Assembly: GCA_023229465.1 (NCBI GenBank)
Contig: JALNZE010000013.1
Coordinates: 1 to 64,000, forward strand
From: Chitinophagaceae bacterium
GTDB lineage: Bacteria; Bacteroidota; Bacteroidia; Chitinophagales; Chitinophagaceae
DNA length: 64,000 bases
Direction of reading: 5' to 3'
Shown: piece after piece, positions 9,706-18,073 of the stretch
How positions within the stretch are numbered: position 1 is the first letter of the stretch
Layout of the letters: the number at the start of each line of letters is the position of its first letter
Program-made: the position numbers and the translations under genes
Notes under the pieces: generated by a model
Seen by the model: the letters and a program-made list of their open reading frames with translations, nothing else
Database searches by the model: none
What the model was told of the DNA's origin: nothing

Positions 9706-10287
9706 TTATTGTTTACCGGTTTGTTTTTTTTCGATTGCGCTTTTTACAGTGGCATCTGTGAAAGGTCTTTTGCCGGGTAGAAAGATTTCCGCCAACATGC
9801 CTTTTTCGTTAATCAGGTATTTTTGAAAAGCCCCCTTGATTTCTGAATCCAGAACACCATTTAGTTTTTTATTTGTCAACCACTGAAATAAGGGACTAAT
9901 CCCCTTACTTTTAACATGGGTCTTCGCAGCCACCACAAATGGAAATTGAAACCGGTTTAGAAACAACGCTATCTGTTTATCATTGGCTGGCTCTGTATTA
10001 AAATCATTACAGGGGAAAAGGATAATAACCAGTTCTCCTTTTTGTTGCCGTTGCAATTTTTTCAACTCCTGTAATTGATAAAAACCGCTGTCTAAAGTGG
10101 CGCTGTTTACAATCAGTATTTTCTTACCCTTAAAATTGGCAAAACTGATTGCTTTACCGCCGGAGATAGAATCAACTACAAATGAATAAATGGAAGAGTC
10201 TTGCTTTTTTACCGATTGCTCTTTTTGGGCATGAACTACCAGGAAACAAAATCCCAGTATAGTAGTAGCTATTGTTTTTTTCGTCAT
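9706..10287 (-). CDS. Glutathione-peroxidase-like exported protein lacking the catalytic Cys
   Basis: This 193-residue protein has a signal peptide (cut about V-H-A|Q) and a thioredoxin-fold glutathione peroxidase domain. Recognisable family marks are F-K-G-K-K-I-L-I-V-N at about 52-61 and F-P-C-N-D-F at 91-96 (normally F-P-C-N-Q-F), plus the spacing to a late P-L-F-Q-W-L segment. The peroxidatic Cys or Sec expected in the N-V-A-S-x-C-G motif is absent: the sequence reads N-S-A-T-L-D-S-G, placing Asp66 or Ser67 there. No in-frame TGA is present, so selenocysteine is excluded. Ordinary peroxidase activity is therefore unlikely. It sits 1 base after the last fibre gene and 10 bases before the SpvB-like gene, so it belongs to this operon. 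Its role is unknown. Confidence 0.75.
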   Translation of the reverse strand: MTKKTIATTILGFCFLVVHAQKEQSVKKQDSSIYSFVVDSISGGKAISFANFKGKKILIVNSATLDSGFYQLQELKKLQRQQKGELVIILFPCNDFNTEPANDKQIALFLNRFQFPFVVAAKTHVKSKGISPLFQWLTNKKLNGVLDSEIKGAFQKYLINEKGMLAEIFLPGKRPFTDATVKSAIEKKQTGKQ

Positions 10288-10288
10288 A

Positions 10289-11407
10289 TTATTTTATGTT
10301 TTTTTCAAGTGTTTGAACTCTTTTTATCAATTCGTCATTTTTTTTATTTAGTCTGATCATATACAGTGTCAATTCTTCAATCTTTTTGAGTAACAAAGCC
10401 TGGTTGTCTCCCACACTAATCCCTTTTGCTGCTACTTCCATAGCGGTTGGCACTTCAGGTAAATGTTTGTATCGATTAATGAAAGTTTCGAGAGATTGAA
10501 GGCTTCTTAATTTGTAACCTTTAATAAATACATAATCGCTCCAGCCGGTTTGGGTGACGATGAGCTTTTGAGCCTTGATGTTGCCATTCACTGAGAATTT
10601 TTCGGATGGGGATGTGGTTCCTATACCGACTTTGCCGCTTTTAAATCTCATCACCTCTGTAGCACCAGTAGAAAATACCATATCTGTCCCAATGCTGTTA
10701 CTGTTAATTATTCCAGTAGAAGTAATAAAACTACCATACTTATCTATGTCTATCGCTAAATTTCCAATCCTATCATAAAAATTCGCTGCACTTTTTGTAT
10801 TATCTGTACGAACATCTAGCTTCGCTCCAGGACTTGTTGTGCCGATACCAATGCTGCCGGAAGAAAGAGCCGTTAATACAGGTGTTCCAGTTACTGGATT
10901 ACCACCCTGTGTTGTACTAACTTTTAAGGAAAATGTTCCATAACTTTCGTAACCATTAGCGAAAGCCCAGTTCCTTGATCCACCCGAAACTGTATATGTA
11001 TCTGCTAATATGATTGCAGGAAATGAACCACCATTTGAACTTCCGGAAATATCTAATAATGCCCCTGGACTTGCCGTACCGATGCCGACATTGCCTGCTG
11101 CAATAATAGACTTTCCTCCAATCGTGCCAACACTGAGTGGTACATCAATATCATTTGCATTGCCATCAGTAGCAGGATTACCTGCTTTAATACTCACTGA
11201 TTGATGTATCTGTGAATATCCATTTATATTCCAGAATCTAGCTATTGCCTGAGAAGAGCCAGTGGAATAAATTGGTTGAACATGCAATGGCGACCCCGGA
11301 CCCGTTGTACCAATACCAACATTCCCACTTGATGGAAAAGTATTTGTTTGTGCAATAGTATTTGTACCGGCAAATCCTATCCAAAGAAAAACGATTGCTT
11401 GTTTCAT
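10289..11407 (-). CDS. Fibre/adhesin-like exported protein, paralog 5 of 5
   Basis: A 372-residue secreted protein with a signal peptide ending A-Q followed by T-N-T-F-P-S-S-G-N. Four G-N-V-G-I-G-T-T-x-P-type repeats punctuate beta-rich segments, as in phage tail-fibre and trimeric adhesin-like proteins. The C-terminal ~100 residues are shared with its four neighbours: K-L-I-V-T-Q-T-G-W-S-D-Y-V-F, H-L-P-E-V-P-T-A, I-S-V-G-D-N-Q-A-L-L-L-K-K-I-E-E-L-T-L-Y and a short terminal coiled coil. The shared end probably drives oligomerisation or attachment while the middle varies. Its start overlaps the stop of the preceding paralog by 4 bases. The exact function is unknown. Confidence 0.8.
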   Translation of the reverse strand: MKQAIVFLWIGFAGTNTIAQTNTFPSSGNVGIGTTGPGSPLHVQPIYSTGSSQAIARFWNINGYSQIHQSVSIKAGNPATDGNANDIDVPLSVGTIGGKSIIAAGNVGIGTASPGALLDISGSSNGGSFPAIILADTYTVSGGSRNWAFANGYESYGTFSLKVSTTQGGNPVTGTPVLTALSSGSIGIGTTSPGAKLDVRTDNTKSAANFYDRIGNLAIDIDKYGSFITSTGIINSNSIGTDMVFSTGATEVMRFKSGKVGIGTTSPSEKFSVNGNIKAQKLIVTQTGWSDYVFIKGYKLRSLQSLETFINRYKHLPEVPTAMEVAAKGISVGDNQALLLKKIEELTLYMIRLNKKNDELIKRVQTLEKNIK

Positions 11408-12657
11408 CTTTTATTCATTTGTTTTAATAACTTGATTTCTTTTGCTTGAACCTTTATTTCGGCCTTCATTTGATCGTTGGTTTTATTCATCTCAATCATA
11501 TATAGCGTCAACTCCTCAATTTTCTTCAATAACAAAACCTGGTTATCGCCAACACTGATGCCTTTAGTAGCTACTTCTTTGGCAGTAGGTACTTCGGGTA
11601 AATGCTTGTTTTTATTGATGAAGGTTTCCAGGTCTCGTAAGTTTCTTAATTTGTAGTCTTTATTGAATACATAATCGCTCCAGCCGGTTTGGGTAACGAT
11701 GAGTTTTTTTGCTGCGATATTGCCGTTGACTGAGAGTTTTTCTGAGGGAGATATTACGCCTATGCCTAGATTACCACTGCCTGTTAAAACCATTCGATAA
11801 CTAGATGCAGCATTATTGTAGAAGGCAAGTCCACCACCTGAAATACCACTTATATCTGCTCCGATCATCCAATCCTGTGTAGCCCCCCCAGTAGACTTTA
11901 GCTGCAATGCTCCAAAAGTCGAACTTGATTCTGCTTTAATAGCAGGTACAACTGAGGAACTGATTACATGTAAAAGATTCTGAGGACTTGTTGTGCCGAT
12001 TCCAACGTTGCTGGCACTTCCATCGACAAACAAGACCGGACTTCCTTTTCCGTTACCAACTGCAAAATCTGCAAATTTTGCTCCATCATTATAGCCCTTG
12101 TCATTGATTACGAGAAGAGAATTATCATCTCCTGCATATCCGTTATTAATGGACGAATAATAGGATGTTTGTAGTCCGTATGCCGCAGGAATTACTCCCC
12201 GTATTCCTATAGAAATACCATTATTACTTGCACCATCGTTATAGGCTGAAATCCTGAACTGTTCTCCATACGCATCACGACGTATGTGCAGCGGTGCCCC
12301 CGGACTCGTTGTGCCAATACCGATATTGCCATCTTTGTGTATTCTTAATTTAGTTGAGCCTGCCAACTGAAAATTAAATCCTCCCCCCGTAGTCCAGGTA
12401 CCTCCCCCGGCAATATTGAACCTTACATTATCTGATACTTCACTTATTCCAAAATTATATGTCGTCCCTAAATAGTCATGTTCAGCATAATATCCTGTAG
12501 CCCCTGGATTTAATCTGACGGCGCCTACAATCTCTAATTTAGCTCCCGGACTTGTGGTACCAATACCAGCATTCCCGCTTGAAGGGAATGTATTTGTTTG
12601 AGTAAACCCAGAAATGGCACTTACCACAAGCAGTATAGTTGATATTATCTTTTTCAT
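11404..12657 (-). CDS. Fibre/adhesin-like exported protein, paralog 4 of 5
   Basis: A 417-residue member of the fibre array. It has a signal peptide followed by Q-T-N-T-F-P-S-S-G-N, then four G-I-G-T/V-type repeats (G-N-A-G-I-G-T-T-S-P, G-N-I-G-I-G-T-T-S-P, S-N-V-G-I-G-T-T-S-P, G-N-L-G-I-G-V-I-S-P). The middle region differs from the other members. The C-terminus carries the shared W-S-D-Y-V-F / H-L-P-E-V-P-T-A / K-K-I-E-E-L-T-L-Y module, with a longer lysine-rich coiled coil (M-K-A-E-I-K-V-Q-A-K-E-I-K). It overlaps both neighbours by 4 bases (ATGA), suggesting translational coupling and near-stoichiometric synthesis. Confidence 0.8.
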   Translation of the reverse strand: MKKIISTILLVVSAISGFTQTNTFPSSGNAGIGTTSPGAKLEIVGAVRLNPGATGYYAEHDYLGTTYNFGISEVSDNVRFNIAGGGTWTTGGGFNFQLAGSTKLRIHKDGNIGIGTTSPGAPLHIRRDAYGEQFRISAYNDGASNNGISIGIRGVIPAAYGLQTSYYSSINNGYAGDDNSLLVINDKGYNDGAKFADFAVGNGKGSPVLFVDGSASNVGIGTTSPQNLLHVISSSVVPAIKAESSSTFGALQLKSTGGATQDWMIGADISGISGGGLAFYNNAASSYRMVLTGSGNLGIGVISPSEKLSVNGNIAAKKLIVTQTGWSDYVFNKDYKLRNLRDLETFINKNKHLPEVPTAKEVATKGISVGDNQVLLLKKIEELTLYMIEMNKTNDQMKAEIKVQAKEIKLLKQMNKR

Positions 12658-13802
12658 TTTGTGAATGTTTTTAATAATCGATCTATTTGTGTTTGCTGTT
12701 TTTTATTTTCATTTTTTAGATCAATAACATACAACGTCAACTCCTCAATCTTCTTTAACAATAAAGCCTGATTATCCCCCACACTGATACCTTTCGTTTC
12801 TACTTCTTTAGCTGTAGGCACTTCGGGTAAATGTTTGTATTGATTGATAAATGCTTCGAGGTTTTGAAGACTTCTTAATTTGTAGTTTTTCCCAAATACA
12901 TAGTCGCTCCAGCCGGTTTGGGTTACGATGAGTTTTTTTGTTCTGATATTACCGTTGACTGAAAGTTTTTCGGAGGGCGAGATTGTGCCGATACCAACAT
13001 TGCCATCTGTCAGGTAAGTTATTATGTTTGTACCACCCGAATTTTTGAAATTTACCGCGGATGAACTGCCTGCCGTATAGGTATTTGTATAAACAGATGT
13101 GCCTACGATCAGGTTGGTTCCGATACTGGCATCACCATTTACATCAAGGCTTCTTCCCGGCGTAGCAGTCCCAATCCCTACGTTGCCGTTGCTTTTAATC
13201 ACCATTACACCAGTGGCATTTGAAGGGGTTACGTTAGTGGAACTCGCACTTCCTTCTAGGCCGATCTGCAGATACCCGCGTCCAAAACCTGATCCATCGG
13301 CAACGTAGAATATCCCGGCTTTCTGGTAACTGCCCTTATCGGGAGCGCTATTAAAAGAGAGGGCGCTATAATTTCCGGAAGATTCTGTAGTATTTTGAAT
13401 AACAATCTGACCTCCTAAACCGGTCGCCCCTTTGCTTACATCTAATAGGGCGCCCGGGGACGTTGTTCCCATACCGACATTACCATTTGCATCGATATAA
13501 AAAGAAGTTAGCGGATTAGAAGCGTTTGACCGGTAAGTATCTACTCTAAACGTGCCATTAGTACTTGTATTAGGTCCAAGAACTCCAATCCGCGAGCCGC
13601 CGCTGTAATAATCAAAAAAAGCTTCAGATGCCTTTGTGGCTGCTGCGGTACCACTGGTATGAATTCCGCCGACCACTTCGAATTTATCAACCGGCGTTAT
13701 TGTACCAATCCCTGCATTACCACTCGATGGAAATGTATTTGTTTGAGCAATAGTATTTGTTTGCACAAATACTATTCCAAGAAAAACAATTGCTTTTTTC
13801 AT
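12654..13802 (-). CDS. Fibre/adhesin-like exported protein, paralog 3 of 5
   Basis: A 382-residue member of the array with a signal peptide, the Q-T-N-T-F-P-S-S-G-N start, and four repeats including G-N-A-G-I-G-T-I-T-P and G-N-V-G-M-G-T-T-S-P. Variable segments between the repeats contain no catalytic motif I can recognise. The C-terminal module is the shared one, ending in a short coiled coil (K-N-E-N-K-K-Q-Q-T-Q-I). It has 4-base start/stop overlaps with both neighbouring paralogs. It is best regarded as a structural or adhesive surface protein; its receptor and partner are unknown. Confidence 0.8.
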   Translation of the reverse strand: MKKAIVFLGIVFVQTNTIAQTNTFPSSGNAGIGTITPVDKFEVVGGIHTSGTAAATKASEAFFDYYSGGSRIGVLGPNTSTNGTFRVDTYRSNASNPLTSFYIDANGNVGMGTTSPGALLDVSKGATGLGGQIVIQNTTESSGNYSALSFNSAPDKGSYQKAGIFYVADGSGFGRGYLQIGLEGSASSTNVTPSNATGVMVIKSNGNVGIGTATPGRSLDVNGDASIGTNLIVGTSVYTNTYTAGSSSAVNFKNSGGTNIITYLTDGNVGIGTISPSEKLSVNGNIRTKKLIVTQTGWSDYVFGKNYKLRSLQNLEAFINQYKHLPEVPTAKEVETKGISVGDNQALLLKKIEELTLYVIDLKNENKKQQTQIDRLLKTFTK

Positions 13803-15547
13803 TTTTTCACTTGTTTTAATTGCTTGATTTCTTTTGCCTGGGCTTTTATTTCAGCCTTCATTTGATTGTTAGATTTATTCATCTCAATCATATATAACGT
13901 CAACTCTTCAATCTTCTTTAGTAATAAAGCCTGGTTATCACCCACACTGATGCCATTGGCCTCCACCTCCTTAGCAGTAGGCACTTCGGGTAAATGCTTG
14001 TTTTGATTGATAAACGCTTCGAGATTTTGAATACTTCTTAATTTGTAATCTTTATCGAATACATAATCGCTCCAGCCGGTTTGGGTAACGATGAGCTTTT
14101 TTGCGCTGATATTGCCATTGACTGAGAGTTTTTCTGAAAGAGTTGTGATGGTACCAATACCAATGTTTCCGTTTGGATCTATTATCATTGAGGTTGTGGA
14201 TGACCCATCAGCACCTTTTGCAATCCACGTAAACGTGCCTTTTGTTGCCCCGCTTGTACCCATCGAGAAGAATCGCGAACCTCCTCCAAAATAATCAAAC
14301 CCGCCAGTATTGCCGGATGTGCTGGAGAATGCGCCAGATACAAGAATGCCGCCTGCTACATGCAGCTTTGAGCCTGCATCCGGGTTTGTTGTACCTACAC
14401 CAACGTTGCCGGTATTATCTATTACTATTCTATATCCAGCAGAACCAGATACTCCAGGGTCTCTAAAAGCAAATTTTCCCCCGCCTGCATCACTATTTGC
14501 ATTGTTTGTAGATAAAATTTGATAAGCTCTCCCACCAGTTCCAGTTTCATTAAACTGCATATAAGCTCTGCTAGAACCAGAGATATCCAGCGGTGCCCCT
14601 GGACTCGTTGTACCGATACCAACAAAACCGCTTGCATCAATACGCATACGTTCATTAGAACCTCCTGTAAATAATTTGATAATTCCAGAACCCCCTATCG
14701 CACCAATATTAACACCAGTGGTATTTGCAGCGAGAACTAACGCTCCTGCATCATAGATATTATTGCTGGTATACGATTGCCCTAATGTGAAAATTTGATT
14801 ATTTGCACTACCAGCAGACAAATTTAAATAACTGTATAAAGTTGCATTTGATGAAGTAATATTGAGTGCAGGATTGTTACCATTCACACTTAAAGCATTA
14901 CCGCTAAAGTTACCTGTGCCATTCACATCGAGTTTATATCCCGGACTTGTCGTACCTATTCCGACATTGCCATTATTATCAATCCTCACCCGCTCGTTAG
15001 CGCCGCCGGTATATAATCTAATAACTCCAGATGCATCCGTTGCCGCAATATTAACTCCTGTTGTCGTACCTATAAACACCATAGCCCCCGCGGCTAAGTA
15101 ACCACTACTGTTATACGATTGCCCTAATGTGAAAATTTGATTACTTGCACTACCAGCAGATAAATTTAAATAACTGTATAAAGTTGCATTTGATGAAGTA
15201 ATATTGAGTGCAGGATTGTTACCATTCACACTTAAAGCATTACCGCTAAAACTTGCATCCGTTCCTACTAATGATCCTGTTAATGTACCGCCGGTTAAGG
15301 GTAAATAATCTATATAGTTAGATGCTGTTTTTTCAAATTCATTTTTATAAAATGCATTGGCTGAGTCAGCACCTTTGAATGCTTTTATTGAGACATACTT
15401 TAAATAATTGCTGTACGTTTTGAAACGCAAAGGTGCTTTGGCATATCTAACTGGTGCAGTAAGATTATTGACTGGGATTTCTGTATTTGCAGTTGCAGTT
15501 TGTGTAAATAAGAGAATACCACATAAATAGATCAATACGTTCTTCAT
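13799..15547 (-). CDS. Fibre/adhesin-like exported protein with internal duplication, paralog 2 of 5
   Basis: The largest member, at 582 residues. It differs at the N-terminus: after the signal peptide comes a helical segment and then L-P-L-T-G-G-T-L-T-G-S-L, a motif typical of phage tail-fibre proteins, instead of the Q-T-N-T-F-P-S-S-G-N start of its siblings. An approximately 114-residue unit beginning F-S-G-N-A-L-S-V-N-G-N-N-P-A-L is repeated twice, and part of it is almost identical in DNA (14770-14908 and 15112-15250). Four G-I-G-T-type repeats and the shared C-terminal module follow. It is separated from the first fibre gene by 4 bases and overlaps the next by 4. Confidence 0.82.
   Translation of the reverse strand: MKNVLIYLCGILLFTQTATANTEIPVNNLTAPVRYAKAPLRFKTYSNYLKYVSIKAFKGADSANAFYKNEFEKTASNYIDYLPLTGGTLTGSLVGTDASFSGNALSVNGNNPALNITSSNATLYSYLNLSAGSASNQIFTLGQSYNSSGYLAAGAMVFIGTTTGVNIAATDASGVIRLYTGGANERVRIDNNGNVGIGTTSPGYKLDVNGTGNFSGNALSVNGNNPALNITSSNATLYSYLNLSAGSANNQIFTLGQSYTSNNIYDAGALVLAANTTGVNIGAIGGSGIIKLFTGGSNERMRIDASGFVGIGTTSPGAPLDISGSSRAYMQFNETGTGGRAYQILSTNNANSDAGGGKFAFRDPGVSGSAGYRIVIDNTGNVGVGTTNPDAGSKLHVAGGILVSGAFSSTSGNTGGFDYFGGGSRFFSMGTSGATKGTFTWIAKGADGSSTTSMIIDPNGNIGIGTITTLSEKLSVNGNISAKKLIVTQTGWSDYVFDKDYKLRSIQNLEAFINQNKHLPEVPTAKEVEANGISVGDNQALLLKKIEELTLYMIEMNKSNNQMKAEIKAQAKEIKQLKQVKK
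14770..14908. repeat. 139-bp direct repeat, copy A
   Basis: Inside the 582-residue fibre gene. It matches 15112-15250 over 139 bases with two differences that I can find by eye. The repeat period is 342 bases (114 codons), so the reading frame is kept. This indicates a recent in-frame duplication or gene conversion. Confidence 0.9.
15112..15250. repeat. 139-bp direct repeat, copy B
   Basis: Second copy of the repeat at 14770-14908, lying nearer the 5' end of the minus-strand fibre gene. The flanking parts of the 114-codon unit have diverged in DNA but still align as protein (T-G-V-N-I, R-I-D, G-I-G-T-T-S-P-G). Confidence 0.9.
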
Positions 15548-15551
15548 TGGT

Positions 15552-16523
15552 TTATTTTTTATTTTTCAATTCTTCAATTTCTTTTGCCTGATTATCTATT
15601 TGTTTTTGTTGTGCAATTACATATAATGTTAGTTCTTCAATCTTCTTTAACAGCAAAGCCTGGTTATCACCCACGCTTATGCCTTTGGCTTCTACTTCTT
15701 TAGCGGTAGGCACTTCTGGTAAATGTTTATACTGATTGATGTATGCTTCGAGAGATTGAAGGCTTCTTAATTTGTAGTCTTTATCGAATACATAATCGCT
15801 CCAGCCAGTTTGGGTAACGATAAGTTTTTTTGTACTGATATTGCCATTGACGGAGAGTTTTTCGAAGGGAGCGGTGGTTCCGATGCCGACATTGCCATTC
15901 AATGCCAAAATGGTCATTCGGACACTTTCCGTACCGGAAGCAATTGTATTGAATAGCATGCTTCCTCCGCTATAATTGTCATTTGAAATACTGATTGTTG
16001 CACCAGCAGTATTTCCTGCATTTACCCAAAATCGCATACCGGAACGGGCATCAGCTGCTGTGGTTGGGTTTTCCAATGTAAGCATGTAATTATTTGATCC
16101 GGCACTAACAGCATTTTGTAACCATAATTTACTTCCAGGGTTTGCTATACCTATACCGACATTTCCGGTAAAACTTGAATTACCCGTACCGGAGACGGTG
16201 AGTGTTGTGTTGGGAATAACGACATTACCATTATTCTCAAAATACATCGCTCTGCTTTGTCCAGCCGTGCCAATAATTGTTCTGCCGAGAGCATCCTGAT
16301 TCGAACTAATAGAAAAAGCAGACCCGATATTGGGTGAAGTAGTATTTGTGCCAATAAGATTGAAACTGGCAAAAGTTGCTCTGACATCCAATGTAGTACC
16401 AGGATTAGTCACACCTATACCCACATTTCCACTTGATGGAAAAGTATTTGTTTGCGCCTTTAATCCTGAAATAAGTAGGAACAAGAAGTTTAACACAATC
16501 AAAGAATGTCTGCTAATTTTCAT
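15552..16523 (-). CDS. Fibre/adhesin-like exported protein, paralog 1 of 5
   Basis: A 323-residue protein, first and shortest of the fibre array in transcription order. It has a signal peptide ending K-A-Q, then T-N-T-F-P-S-S-G-N and three repeats (G-N-V-G-I-G-V-T-N-P, G-N-V-G-I-G-I-A-N-P, G-N-V-G-I-G-T-T-A-P). The shared C-terminal module ends in a coiled coil Q-Q-K-Q-I-D-N-Q-A-K-E-I-E-E-L. It follows the coiled-coil/barrel gene by 32 bases and precedes paralog 2 by 4 bases. The family resembles Bacteroidota proteins annotated as tail-fibre-like or hypothetical; no enzymatic function is suggested. Confidence 0.8.
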   Translation of the reverse strand: MKISRHSLIVLNFLFLLISGLKAQTNTFPSSGNVGIGVTNPGTTLDVRATFASFNLIGTNTTSPNIGSAFSISSNQDALGRTIIGTAGQSRAMYFENNGNVVIPNTTLTVSGTGNSSFTGNVGIGIANPGSKLWLQNAVSAGSNNYMLTLENPTTAADARSGMRFWVNAGNTAGATISISNDNYSGGSMLFNTIASGTESVRMTILALNGNVGIGTTAPFEKLSVNGNISTKKLIVTQTGWSDYVFDKDYKLRSLQSLEAYINQYKHLPEVPTAKEVEAKGISVGDNQALLLKKIEELTLYVIAQQKQIDNQAKEIEELKNKK

Positions 16524-16555
16524 GACTATTTGGCTTATATTATTATATACAAATT

Positions 16556-17887
16556 TTAAAAACTATACCCCATCCTAAACTTCAATGCTTGTGTTCCTGG
16601 CACCTGGCTATAACTCAAAAAATCCCATAACAATTGCAGGTTGCCACTCTTCTTGCCCACTTTATACTTTTTGGTTAATCCAACTAACCCACTCTGTTGC
16701 CATGCATTTACATCTTTTAACTGGTCAAGCTTAGTAAACTCATGCTGGTAATTTTTTTCATATCCACCACTGATCCAGATGCTGCCTTTTAGTTTGATAT
16801 CTAAATAGCTTCGTAAGGAAACTCCCTGGCTTGTCAGGTGGATATTACGGATATTCTTGCCCCAGCCCAGTTTATAGCCCATTCCTATACCCATTGTACT
16901 TTTATCATTCAGCTTATAGCCTGCGGTAAGTGCTATATCACTTGTTGTTGGCAGGAAGGCATTTGTTTTCTGCGACTGGATATTGAGCCCATATTCCATC
17001 CGTTTCCCGAATGATTTTGATTTTTGGTTATTGGGTTTAAACTCGGGCATGACCATCTCACTGCTACTACCACCTAACTGATTTACTTTGTCTTTTAATT
17101 TATTCAATTCACTCTGTGCCTGCCGTACCTGCTGTTGCAGGTATTGCTGGGGGTTTGCACCCCCACCTGCCAGTCTTTGGCTTAGTTGCTGTTGTATACT
17201 TGCTCTCGTTTGCAATCCTTGTAAAGCATCAACAGTGCCATAACCATTGGGCATGCTGAATAGCTGGGCAATCAGGCTGTTCTTAGACATAAAGTCTTTA
17301 AAAGCCGGTACATCCCGAATAATTGACAAAGCCTTTTGTTCCAGTTTTTCCGGGTCATTAATAAGAGATTTGTATTCATTTAGCTGTTGCTGGTAATAAT
17401 AGACCTGCTTATTGATTTGTTTTAACTGGTACCCCATCCCATATCTATCCAGTTGTTCTTTTAGCAGTTGCTTTCTCTCCTGCAAGAATTTCTTTATATC
17501 AGTGGTACTTTGTAGTTGTGTCTGCAGGCTCTTTAATTGGGTAGATACTGCTTGTAGTTGTTGGAGTTTCTCTGTGGGTATGCCAGGAATCTTACCCCCT
17601 GCTTTATCCAAAAAATTGAATGTAGTTTGCAGGCTGTCTAATCCTGGCAGGTAGTCATTTAAAGAACGGGTATTGATTTTCCCGGCGGGATTCTTTAGTT
17701 TTTGCAGTATGCCGGCATATTTCTCTTTTATCGTTCCGAAAACTTCTTTTGCCGCAAGACTATCCTTTTGAGCCAGCCTCCGCTGAAGCCTCTGTTCCTG
17801 TTTTTGCAAGCGTTGTAAGGATTGTTCACTGTAATTAGTCAGCTTATCTTCCAGTTTATGATACTTCATCTCAACAGATATGAGCAT
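16556..17887 (-). CDS. Coiled-coil protein with C-terminal outer-membrane beta-barrel-like region; start uncertain
   Basis: 443 residues from the first ATG. Residues about 1-280 are strongly helical and Gln/Lys/Leu-rich (coiled coil). About 295-443 are alternating aromatic and polar strands ending in G-Y-S-F, with the terminal Phe typical of outer-membrane beta-barrels. In-frame codons continue upstream to 18073 and encode a classic export signal (L-L-F-I-L-I-L-L-C-I-S) followed by G-I-C-Q-L-D. That stretch has no ATG, GTG or TTG before the TGA at 18074-18076. So the true start is either a non-standard codon or has been lost. It heads the fibre/Rhs operon and may anchor the system in the outer membrane (inference). 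Confidence 0.7.
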   Translation of the reverse strand: MLISVEMKYHKLEDKLTNYSEQSLQRLQKQEQRLQRRLAQKDSLAAKEVFGTIKEKYAGILQKLKNPAGKINTRSLNDYLPGLDSLQTTFNFLDKAGGKIPGIPTEKLQQLQAVSTQLKSLQTQLQSTTDIKKFLQERKQLLKEQLDRYGMGYQLKQINKQVYYYQQQLNEYKSLINDPEKLEQKALSIIRDVPAFKDFMSKNSLIAQLFSMPNGYGTVDALQGLQTRASIQQQLSQRLAGGGANPQQYLQQQVRQAQSELNKLKDKVNQLGGSSSEMVMPEFKPNNQKSKSFGKRMEYGLNIQSQKTNAFLPTTSDIALTAGYKLNDKSTMGIGMGYKLGWGKNIRNIHLTSQGVSLRSYLDIKLKGSIWISGGYEKNYQHEFTKLDQLKDVNAWQQSGLVGLTKKYKVGKKSGNLQLLWDFLSYSQVPGTQALKFRMGYSF

Positions 17888-18073
17888 CTTATCACTGAAC
17901 CGATCAATAATTGTTGCTGTCTTTTGAATACCTGAATCAAGTTGACAAATGCCATCAGTAGTACTAATACATAACAGGATTAGTATGAAAAGCAGGGTTA
18001 GTGGTTGCAGTTGTTTCAGAAATGGGGTTATTAGCAGTACAAAAATGGGTACTCTACTTATCTCTTTTCGAAC

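Noticed and set aside
10287..10706. Selenocysteine at the GPx active site
   Set aside because: No in-frame TGA lies at the expected position; the site is coded by Asp/Ser codons.
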